A stretch of DNA of 64,000 nt from Diploscapter coronatus (lineage: Eukaryota > Nematoda > Chromadorea > Rhabditida > Rhabditidae). Position numbers and translations under genes: made by a program. The notes below the pieces were generated by a model. The model had not been told where the DNA came from. It was given only the letters and a program-made list of their open reading frames with translations, and searched no databases. Positions 46,528-56,247 of the stretch are shown piece after piece. The number at the start of each line of letters is the position of its first letter. The first letter of the stretch is position 1. The stretch is from NCBI GenBank assembly GCA_964036155.1, contig OZ038423.1, positions 68,835,249 to 68,899,248 of the forward strand. Reading direction: 5' to 3'.

Positions 46528-48359
46528 TAGCATTGGAGTTAGGAAATCTTCGTTATTACCCAAAAATAAAGAGTCTCTGAAAAGTTAAAACTTTGTTGGA
46601 AAGAAAAAATGACAACCAATTTAGCGATGATGGATAATTTTACGATATGGTAGATAATTTGAAGAAACGACATATATTAACATGTGAATCACATAAGACT
46701 TGATGCGACACAATTTCGAGACTAGATAATATGAATATAGTTGGACCGAGTCGAGCATTGAGGACGTTATCGTGATTTATTGAGAGAAAAAAAAGGATTT
46801 TTAAAATCATATTTCATTAGTAAAAACGAGTTTCTCAGAAAGTTTTGCAGAAACGATAATATAAAGATTGAGAGCTTCGTCTGGGAACGTACAAATGTTC
46901 CCGACTACAAAAGTTCCCCGGTGAAAAGTGTGACTCCTCAGGTGTGATAATTCTGCAAAATATTTGTTGTAGCGACTGAAAATTCAGAATCAGGTATAAA
47001 TGCACAAAAATCTGCAGAATAATTTCATGTTAGCAGAATACAAAACAGGCGAGACGGAATCGAATTAAAAAAAAAATTCGGAATCGGAACCAGAGCTTCC
47101 GTCTCACCCCTGATACAAAACTAGGCCATAGATTTAAATATAGTCGTAGTTATAAGATATTGCGTAAAGTCATATGATATTCAATGGCAAAAAAACCAGT
47201 AGGAAGTAACAAAATAGTAAACACATCAATTTTAGTTCTTATGGCAGGAGTTTACGCAACAGTGCATATGAATAAACCACGAACTTTATCGTCTTTATTT
47301 TAGCAGACAATCTAAAATGTCGTAAATTATAAGGGAAAAATCCAATTCACTGATAGGGAAACACCTTTACTACAATGATAGGGTTTATATCGTCTTTCTC
47401 TAATATAGCTGATACTTATGTCCTACCTAACTCTTTTCGTTAGCGCTAGAGGTTGCCCCGGAGATCTCAAAAAGACATGAAATTATGTTTGAGATTTGCG
47501 CTCAAATTTGAAAATCTCAGAAAAAATCCGTTGAGAAACAATATTATAGTCATGTACACACATTAAAACACGATTTTGCATGCATTTCCATATATTTTTT
47601 CCAAATCATAATTAATAAATATATACACTAGATACTTAAAAATCTAGTTGAGTTCTAGAAATCGATAATTTATTTTAAATTTTATATACGTATAAATTAT
47701 ATGTTATTTAGTACATTTTAAGGTGGTATGAGTCAGAAATGGACAATATTTGTATAACTGAAAAAATTGTATATTGTTAGTAGTGCATCTTAAGTTAACT
47801 TGAATATGAGTATTTGTATTAATGAAGATTGAAAGGGCATTTCAAGTATGCCAGCTATTCTGAAAATTGTAAAATTTCTTGTTTATATGAAGTTCGGAAA
47901 CGGCAGTAAACTTATGAAGTTTCAGTTTCCAGCTCTGTTCTCCAGGCATAAAACAGACAATTTAACTGATAACAGATGTGATGCAGAAAAGGAATATTGA
48001 TAACGAGATTGAAAATTGAATAGGTCTGAGCTTCTGCTCCTAACAGGAAGCAATAATCTATTATCAGCGTTTTATGTCATTAATTCATAACGACGGTTCA
48101 AAATCTTTTCCAGTGAATTGATTTTTCCATAATTTTTAAAAGACTGAGTACTTTCGTTCTAAAATTAAGTTTGCAAGTACTCATATAAAACTATAAACCT
48201 TCGTTATAGTACTTTTTAATAAAATTTTAAAGAAAAGTACCCGGATTATTTTCTCTTAATAATGATACTAGTGTACTTCTCCCAAAATTAGGAAGATAAA
48301 GAATAATATTTGGGAGATAAGTACCCATTTTATTTTTATGCAAATGTACTAAATCTAGG
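46528..48359. other. Divergent spacer: G-alpha and protease promoters
   Basis: 1.8 kb without a gene. It contains a hairpin at 47046-47112 and a small inverted repeat GGGAAC...GTTCCC at about 46882-46900. The rest is AT-rich. It should contain the promoters of both flanking genes, but I see no defined site. Confidence 0.5.
47046..47112. repeat. Interrupted hairpin repeat (GAGACGGAA)
   Basis: CAGG-GAGACGGAA at 47046-47059 pairs with TTCCGTCTC and CCTG at 47097-47112, with extra AATTCG-type internal pairing. Similar GGAATTCCG/CCAGCCCTGG-like text occurs in two protease introns (48843-48945 and 49861-49917), so it may be a dispersed family. Confidence 0.6.
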
Positions 48360-50819
48360 ATGAAGCTAATTCTCCTTCTGGCCCTGTTTTCCATTACGTA
48401 TGGCGTCGTACACCAGCACAAGTTGATCTGGAGAGAATCCGGAAAAATTCGCATGATCCGCAATGGGGAATGGAGTGCGCATCTGGAGAAGGTAGAGATG
48501 ATGTCGTCTAAAAATTGACTTCTCCGAACATAACGCCTTTATGACGTCACAATTTATCTGATTTTCAGCTCCACAAGAGAAGAGCTACGACGTACGCCTC
48601 AGAGCTTGCATCTCTGGCACAGCCGGTTGCAGACTACGGGGATTTTGAGTATCTGGGTTAGTCCTGCATTTTTGGGTGTATGTCATTGCGCACAAAAAAA
48701 AATTTGTGCGCAATGACCGTTCCTCGCATTTTTTGTTGAAATATTTTGCCTTCTTTTTAGGCAACATCACCATAGGGACTCCTGATCAACAGTTCATCGT
48801 AGTGCTCGATACCGGCTCATCAAATCTTTGGGTGCCTGGTGAGTTTCCGGATCCGTATTCCGTGAGAAATTTTCCATTCCACGGAATTCTGATCCGTTTG
48901 AGAATTCCAAATTTTTCAAATTCGATCCCACTACAGCCCTGGTTAGTTTCAGAAAAAACGAAGAATTTTCAGGCTTTGAGTGCACGGGGTAAGTATGCGA
49001 AAATTTTTAGAGCCATTGATTCTTAAATTTTTTCAAATCCAGCTGGATTAACAACTGTGACGGAAAGCACAAATTTTTCTATAACCAAAGTAGCACCTAC
49101 AAGCACAACGGACTGCCTTGGATAATAACCTACGGATCAGGGTCCGCCGAAGGGTTCCTTGGAAACGACGTCGTTAGGGTGTGTTCCGCAACAATATTCC
49201 TGGAAACGCGGACCAATTAATTTGCAGTTCGGCGCTATCGGAGAGCAACAATTGGCCGTGCCCGATTGCACCTTCGGAATTGCGGAGCATATTTCGAGAG
49301 ATTTCGTTCACGTAACGCATTTCATAGATTAAGAAGCATTTTGAAAAGTATCTACAAAGTTACATGTAAAAATATAGAGCGTATTTGGCGTAGAAGTCTT
49401 TTTTCACGTTATTTGTATGCAGCAATGCAACTACCTTTCAAGCTGCTGGTTTAAATGTAAATTTTTCAAGTTTAGGATGCCACAGACGGAATCTTAGGGC
49501 TTGCGTTCAAAGCGCTAGCTTCAGACGACATAACACCGGTTTTAGTCAATGCCATCAAAAAAGGACTCCTGGATCAGCCTCTTTTCACGGTCTTCCTTGA
49601 ACATCGTGGAGCACTCAATGGCGTTAATGGAGGTAAAATAGAATAGTTTGACGAAGATAGTTGGAAACAACGAAGATCAGAAAAAGTGATTAAAAACTGA
49701 AATTATCGGATATGTTTTTCCTCGATTAATTGATAAAAATCGTATCATTTTCAGGCGTATTTACCTACGGAGGTATCGATTCAACGAATTGTGGACCGAT
49801 AATTGCCTATCAACCTTTGTCAGCAGCGACCTACTTTCAATTTTTGGTAAGTAGGACTGTACCGGAATTTCCGGTTCCGAATTTTTCAAAAGTCGATTCC
49901 GGTCCAGCCCTGGTGATAAGCTATGCAAATTATAAATATGTTTTCAAATGTAACGGATCAAAATTGGAGATGTAAAAAGTCATGTCTCCTTCGTTCTAAT
50001 CTGAAACTAATCAAACTAACTTTCAAGATGTCCGCTATCGGTTATGGTACCTACAAGAGTGCCCAAAACTATCAAGTCATCAGTGACACAGGCATGGGTC
50101 GCATTATAATCCAAAGACTATCTTTCGACTAAATTCAGGAACATCGTTCATCGGTGGCCCAGTAGCTCCTGTTGAAGCTATCGCAGCTGCTGTTAACGCT
50201 ACGGTAATTTGAATAAGCCAAAATTTTGGTTCTTGGACGACTTGTGACAAAATTTAGCATAGATTCTCCGGGGTGCGTAGCGTTACGTACCAAAGATTTT
50301 GGTACGTAACGCCTCACTTTGGTACGTAACGCACGTCCCCCGATTCTCCATAAATTTTGTTACAAATCATCTCAAACTCAAAATTGTCTAAATTTACCAT
50401 TTTTAGTGGAACAGGAAGGAAGAGGTGTATTATATTGATTGCGACGGAACCCAGAAAAGTACTATCGACATTACCATCGGAGTTAACGTCTATCAGATCC
50501 AACCCAATAATTACATCGTTGATGTGAGATAATTAGCATACCTAAATGGATAATGACCTCAATTAAGATTGGCAACAACACCTGTCTACTGGGAATGTTC
50601 CCGTTCGACTTTGGAGGATTTGGCCCGTAAGAAACTATTTTAGAGAAATGATTAGATCAAATATTTACAGGAGCTGGATTTTGGGAGATCCTCTCATTCG
50701 TCAATGTAAGTTTTTTTTTTTCAATTTTTAGGAACTAGAATTTCGTTTTAGATTGCAACATCTACGATATCGGCCAGCAGAGAATTGGTTTCGCTCCATC
50801 TCTACAAAAGTCAAAATAA
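48360..50819 (+). CDS. Pepsin-family aspartic protease (nematode ASP)
   Basis: Fourteen exons (48360-48491, 48569-48656, 48761-48838, 48973-48988, 49043-49178, 49228-49311, 49476-49632, 49755-49846, 50028-50091, 50139-50203, 50407-50523, 50568-50626, 50671-50705, 50752-50819) give 396 residues. A signal peptide ([15 protein letters not shown]) and propeptide precede the mature enzyme. Catalytic motifs are [12 protein letters not shown] (Asp90) and [12 protein letters not shown] (Asp281). The flap is [15 protein letters not shown], and structural motifs include TDGILGLAF and [18 protein letters not shown]. Nematode ASPs act in gut lumen or lysosomes and digest protein. Exon 4 is only 16 nt and supplies the Cys of PGFECTG. 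The intron at 50092-50138 appears to use a GC donor. Introns carry two strong hairpins. An AATAAA overlaps the stop region. Confidence 0.95.
48682..48717. repeat. Perfect 15-bp hairpin in protease intron 2
   Basis: GTCATTGCGCACAAA at 48682-48696 is exactly reverse-complemented at 48703-48717, with a short A/T loop. It occupies one third of the 104-nt intron. Confidence 0.95.
50281..50333. repeat. Three-arm GCGTTACGTACCAAA repeat in protease intron 10
   Basis: GCGTTACGTACCAAA (50281-50295) faces its exact reverse complement at 50299-50313 with only 3 bases between. A second copy of the complement follows at 50319-50333. Flanking ATTCTCCG repeats at about 50265 and 50343 bracket the unit. Confidence 0.93.
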
Positions 50820-50988
50820 ATATTTTAATTAATCCAAAAATACCCAAGTAATAAACGATTTCGTAATTTATTCGTTATGTTTTTGCCATTATGCAAAGCT
50901 GAATCAATATTTTGAGATCGCTTTTCAAATATGGAAGATAACATGGTATCTGAAAATAATTCTAGAGTATTTAAATAGCGAGATTTAA

Positions 50989-51801
50989 ATGAAATTTTGC
51001 AAAATGACGTCTATTGGTTTGTTAGTGCTACTAGCCTTGCCGATTAAAATATGCTATTCCGGGTTGATACCGAGTTTCGAGATATGTAGACATAACCAAA
51101 GTAAGTTAAATTATCATTTTATATTTTAAAATCTAGGTTCTGAAAAAGCAATAGCTAAAGTAAAAATCATCATAGCTTGAATTATTTTAAAACCTATATA
51201 TTTTAGTTTGCAACCCCAACGAGAAGAACTGCCATATTCTTCACTGTTGCGGAAGAATTAACGCCACTACCGGGTTGGGGGTTTGCTGCATTGGTCACGG
51301 AAAGCACAATAACACCGACCATGGAGGAGGGGGTGGTGGTGGAAATACAAGATCGCCTTATCGTAAGGAATATTTGATATCAGGGCTCTAAACGAGTCGA
51401 AAATTTTTGATCTGGATCCAATCTGCGAGATGTTCAATTTAACACTGTAAAGTCAAAGCCAATTTATGCGCAAAATGCTCTAAAATTGTGCAGAAGCGGA
51501 ATGAATTTTGAGTAAATTTACACACACCCTTTTTGATAAATCAATATTTATTTATTATTTCCATCATTGGATAATATATTTCAGCCCATCACCCTTGTGT
51601 AGACCTTCACGCACCAGGACGTCCTTCAGACTGCCCAAGAATGGTGCATTAAGTTTTTTTTTTCTAATTTTAATTTTCTAAAGTTCGCTATTTTAGGTGT
51701 CATATTGTAAAAATCCGTTATATGTGGACTTAATGCGACAACAATGTCAAAAAACTTGTAACTACTGTTATTCTAACTATAACGGTTATTATAATTTTTG
51801 A
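50989..51801 (+). CDS. Secreted Cys/Gly-rich protein with a ShKT domain
   Basis: Four exons (50989-51100, 51207-51362, 51585-51643, 51697-51801) encode 143 residues. A signal peptide (MTSIGLLVLLALPIKICYS) is followed by a Cys-rich segment (CNPNEKNCHILHCCGRI, GLGVCCIGHG), a His/Gly-rich spacer with seven Gly in a row, and a six-Cys ShKT module: HPCVDLHAPGRPSDCPRM, then YCKNPLYVDLMRQQCQKTC, then NYC. ShKT is a ~35-residue fold named after a sea-anemone potassium-channel blocker. In nematodes it is common in secreted proteins of many kinds and does not by itself mean channel block. The third exon's donor (ATG then GTGCAT) is chosen because it keeps the ShKT frame. It starts 169 bases after the protease stop, so the two could be co-transcribed. 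Confidence 0.85.
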
Positions 51802-52484
51802 AAATATCGATTTTTGATCAATTAATGGGCGAAGAATAAATGAATTGTGGTTTATATAATTGAATGAAAGGGAATGTTCTATGTTCTTGATAAGAAAGGA
51901 ACAACAATATCGATTTTCTGTTAGTTTTGTGCACTATTATGGAATAGATAGGATATTCCATATTATCTAAATCAACTTATTGTTCCCCTACAGCAAATAC
52001 TAATAAACCATCTTTATTTTACATCAGGGTTTAAAATTTTGAAACATTTCCTGTATAAAAAATTGTCATATCGATATTGATTTCGTCAACATTTATCTAC
52101 TACCCTTTTTCCAAAGTTTTTCTAAAGGGAGATTCTTCTTCGGGTTCTATTTCCAAACCAGTTCCTTTCGGCCAAAAATTCATTGACCTGCCATAAAATC
52201 TCGTCTCACGCTATCTCCATTTCAGCTATCTTATCATTGTTTTATTATCGCTAAAGAATTGATACAAATTGCATTTCTTTCTTTGACTCCCCTGACATCG
52301 TGTGGCATTTTATTGATCTTATCAGCATTTTTTTTATTTATGATTCGATATGTTGCAAAATTTCAACTGATCCTTTAATGTTCACGTCTGACTAGTGCGT
52401 TTGTTCCAATGTCGTGAAATTCTCTCAATATTAATATAGTTTCAGGCTTAAATCGAGTAAAATCTGAAAATCCCGAGAAAAAAC
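51802..52484. other. Spacer upstream of the HAAO gene
   Basis: No gene. A TTTCAG acceptor at 52440-52445, about 40 bases before the next start codon, fits a spliced-leader site. Confidence 0.5.
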
Positions 52485-54124
52485 ATGTCGGTAACAGCCT
52501 ACGAAGTTCCAGAATGGATTTCCGAACACAGAAAAGACTTTACGCCACCAGTCTGCAACAAATGCATGTAAGATCAATTTAAAATCTATGATATGAAGGT
52601 AGTTAATTATAGTAAATAAGAAGCGAATAATATTTGTCATTATAGAGCGATGAAATTGAAAATTTAGTTTTTCGTCTTACCTTTACTAATGATCTATTAA
52701 AAAAAATACAAATTTAGGTTTGCCGACCAAATAAAGTTATTCTTCGTCGGAGGCCCGAACCAAAGAAAGGACTATCATATGGAGGAGGGAGAAGAGGTAG
52801 GTCAATCATTTTTTTAATTAAATAAAATTAAACCTAGTTCTTCTACCAACGTTCCGGCGATATGATGCTGAAGGTCATAGAAAAAGGCGTGCACAAAGAT
52901 ATTACCATTAGAGAAGGTTAGGATTTCAGAAGAAAAAAATAGGAAAATCATAATTTTCAGGCGAATTTTTCCTGCTACCAGCAAGGGTAGAGCATTCCCC
53001 ACAGAGATTTGCGAATACGATAGGTTTTGTAGTGGAAAGGGATCGGGAAAACACCGAATTCGATTGTATACGGTAAATACAAATTGCTATATTTTTAAAT
53101 TACGTAAAAATGTTCAATAATAACCTAAATCGATTTTTGAGCTATAGAAAACTTTATTTTCTAATTACCTTAATTCTTAGGTACCTTGTGGGTCAATCCA
53201 CCGTCACCCTCTGGGAACGTTGGTTCCATCTGAAAGACGTAGTCAAAGACCTCCCACCACTCATTAGACAATTTTTCAATTCGAACGAGTTCAAGTCAGG
53301 TCTGGGACACAAAGCTGGAAATTTTGGGAGCATTTTCTAAGTTTAGGAAGACCCGGAAATGGCACATTTAGAATCAATGCTCCTTACGACCCACGATGGA
53401 TTGATCTGCCGATGCCATTGAACAGAAAACTCTTCATCTATGATCATATCGGGCAATTGAAGTAGGGCATGAAATGTTTGGGAATTTAGAAAAAAAAATG
53501 CAAATATTTCAGAAATGGGCCAGTCAGGATTTACGGGCCCCCAGAGTACAATACGGAGGTTATGCTCTTGGGTGATGGAGAGTACGACTTGGAATCTGGA
53601 GAGGTGGAGCAATTGTTTTGGTTGCAGGTATTTGAGAATTATACAATTATTGTCTACTAAAGTACTTCGTGTGTTTTTATACGCACAAATTTTATTAGTT
53701 ATGCCGTATTACTTTTTAAATGGTCTTTTGTGGTTACTGGATCTTATATCTTGCGTCAAGACGTTTGTTCGTAGATTGATAATGAAGACATGACCAGACA
53801 CTCATTATGTCGAAATAGTCTTACACGATATCAAACTATTTGATGTGTTTTGATACTCGCTGCAATGTAGTTTTCGGAATCATCACGATTTTGATATCAA
53901 AGAATTTTCATCTGATAGAAAGAAGTATCTTAGGAAAATACCTTCGCCACTATGCAAGAAGATGGGTTAACCTTCGCTTTGCGAGCGGACACCATGGTCA
54001 GGGTCAAACCCATGAGCAAGTAATAAAATATTTTATTTATTAGTGATGCTTATCAAATTATTATTTTAGAGTGCATCTAACGATCAAGACTGGCTTCGTC
54101 ATCACTATCCGAATGCTGCATTAA
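52485..54124 (+). CDS. haao-1: 3-hydroxyanthranilate 3,4-dioxygenase
   Basis: Nine exons (52485-52567, 52718-52796, 52838-52916, 52961-53072, 53181-53299, 53347-53461, 53513-53627, 53934-54019, 54070-54124) encode 280 residues (human 286). The enzyme opens the ring of 3-hydroxyanthranilate with O2 in the kynurenine pathway, making the precursor of quinolinate and NAD. It is a cytosolic cupin with non-haem Fe(II). Iron ligands are visible as H48 and E54 in DYHMEEGEE and H92 in [11 protein letters not shown]. Substrate residues include [10 protein letters not shown] and [14 protein letters not shown]. The C-terminal half is a second, non-catalytic cupin. The last two exons ([33 protein letters not shown]) complete that barrel. 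The large intron before them (306 nt) has several decoy acceptors that give stops. The gene is convergent with the ET-module gene. Confidence 0.95.
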
Positions 54125-54300
54125 AAAGATTTCTTATCACAACAATATCATGCTTTGAATCAGTTAGATATTTACAATTAGCTAGATCGTTTTACTTCCA
54201 TTTGATTCTAGAAAATTTTTGACAAAAATAAAATGAAAGTAAGACGAAAATACAGTGAATCTTCGCCTATTTTGTAACTAGAGTAATAAATCCAGAGTTT

Positions 54301-54957
54301 TTACATGAGAAACCGATAGAAGAGTCCAGTGAAAATGGTCAGAATCATTGAAGTTGCGAAACTTTTCGGCACTCCGAAGTTGCATTTTTCCGTTGAGCAG
54401 CAGCACGTTTGGCCCATGAAGATGTTCTCGCGGCAGCCGTCTTCCTGAAAGGAAGAAAAGTTTCGAGAGCCACTGGGAATACTTTGGGAGCATTTGCAGA
54501 AGATGATGTTTCGGAAATATTTTTAGAAGCTTCTGAATTGAAAACTTGTAAAATTTACCGAACAGTAACCAGGTTGACCTTTCCTCTGGGGACATCCGTA
54601 GATGACTTCTTCCTGCTCCAGTCTGAATTCAAAAGTGAATTTTCAGAAAATGTTCCCGAGACTTTGGGAACTCACTTTCGTCTGCTTTCACGCAACGGAT
54701 GTGGGTCTTCGGCCTCGAGTTTTGTCATTCTGGAAATGGGTTTTGATTTTGAAAATGAAAAAACGGCAACTTTACTTCATACAGAACTTGGACTTGCAAT
54801 AGACCTCGCCGACGCCGCCATTCGTCTTGTCTGAAAGAAAACAAAGTTTATTTTCGGAAACAAACGAAAGCGATAAACACAAACTTCCAAAGCACATTTT
54901 CGCCTCGACTATCGCCATTGAAAGCCCAAAGACGACCAATAAAATCGAATAGTTCAT
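54301..54957 (-). CDS. ET-module / three-finger GPI-type surface protein
   Basis: Five exons (54957-54885, 54830-54776, 54729-54676, 54622-54559, 54444-54301) encode 129 residues. A signal peptide (MNYSILLVVFGLSMAIVEA) is followed by MCFGNKTNGGVGEVYCKSKF, the C-x-G...E-x-x-C-x-x-x-x-C pattern that opens nematode ET modules. GCPQRKGQPGYCSEDGC and GQTCCCSTEKCN follow, the CC...CN ending common to three-finger/Ly6 folds. The end (FATSMILTIFTGLFYRFLM) is hydrophobic, so it is probably a GPI signal or membrane anchor. All introns are short and in phase. The first donor is GTTTGT. Function is unknown. Such proteins act as surface or receptor accessory molecules. Its stop is 177 bases from the HAAO stop. 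Confidence 0.8.
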
Positions 54958-56247
54958 CCTCCGAAAATCGATTTCTGCAAGTGTTCGAAAATAATAAACA
55001 CAGAGAGTTTCTAAAGAAAACAGTCAAACCGAGAGAGTTCTGAAATCGATGCCAACAAACCTGAGCTCGAAAATCTTGAGGAATTATTTCCACTGATTTT
55101 TCCCGAACATATGTCAGCCGGATCCAAGCGGCTATCTTTCAGCACATGATTAGAGATATAAACAATGGCTTAAGGATTATCTGTGAAACTCGTTCAGTTT
55201 AAACTTCATGCATTTGTAAACCTTACCTGATGTTCGAAAGGATGTTTCCTACATATTGAGTGAGGTTTAAAATGAGCGCTATTTAAAATGGGCGAGGTTT
55301 ACAACGTTGCAAGCCTCGAAGCGATTTCTTGTTACAACCGCACTTTTTCATCCTCGTTCGCATTTTTTTGTCGCTCGTCAGGCATCAAAAAAGAGGAGGA
55401 TCTGCAATTTCGCTTGAGCACCGCGTTGTGACACATGCGAAAATCAGACACAAACGCTCATGAAATTGTCCGACAATAATTAGTCTGAAAGATAAAGAAT
55501 AGGCGATTTGCAGCAGAAGATTCAAAACTTACAGGAATTCGACCACCTTCTAGGACTCTGATGCTCGGTGATTAAGTATTTTGGTAGTATCGTGATATTC
55601 GACCCAAAATATATTCTACACATGGATATGAACAATTGAGCCATTTCGACATTTCAGAAGACCGCCTGAATTTAAAATAAATATACTCAAATACGGGTGA
55701 TGTTTTGCGAAAATTGACAAATCTCGAAAAGATAAACCTAAGATGATTCTAATGGTACTATGAAACTTATCATTTAACGACATATACTAAATTTGGCATA
55801 AAATCGTTGCGAAAATCTACCCGTATATTATATCCAAAAATTATAAGTGGCAAGGGTAGGATTTCCGAAAAATTGATTTTTTTCTCTCAAAATTCCAGTT
55901 ATGCAAATCATTTTGGTTGTGATTGATTTTCGATGATTCCCAAATCTGAAAAGCAATATTTGCCAAGTAAGAGTGCTCGCTCATTCGTGACAGGTCAACC
56001 ATTCTTTGGAAAGGAACACCAGAAGATCGGGAAATAGTATAGAAGGTTGGGAGAAAAAGAAGGCAGAGAAAGAGAGATAGTATTGAGAAAAGAGATATCA
56101 CATGAAAATCAGAGGGAAAAGAAAGGATGAAAGATTTCGGAGTTTTTATGGAATCCATGCATTGTATCCCCCTATCCCTGAATCCTGTACAAATTTGTCA
56201 CTTTCCCTAAGCTTTTCCCGGAACTTTCCTTTATAAGAAAATACCCT
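54958..56247. other. Divergent spacer: ET-module and PAN-ZP promoters
   Basis: No gene. The purine-rich tract 56020-56120 contains GGGAAATAGTATAG and GAGATAGTATTGAG, members of the dispersed motif. Both neighbouring starts face away from this region. Confidence 0.5.

Noticed and set aside
53628..53933. Read-through and alternative exons in the last large HAAO intron ([33 protein letters not shown])
   Set aside because: They resemble the family by chance but give stops or phase conflicts. The exon starting at 53934 ([11 protein letters not shown]) keeps phase and fits the cupin better.
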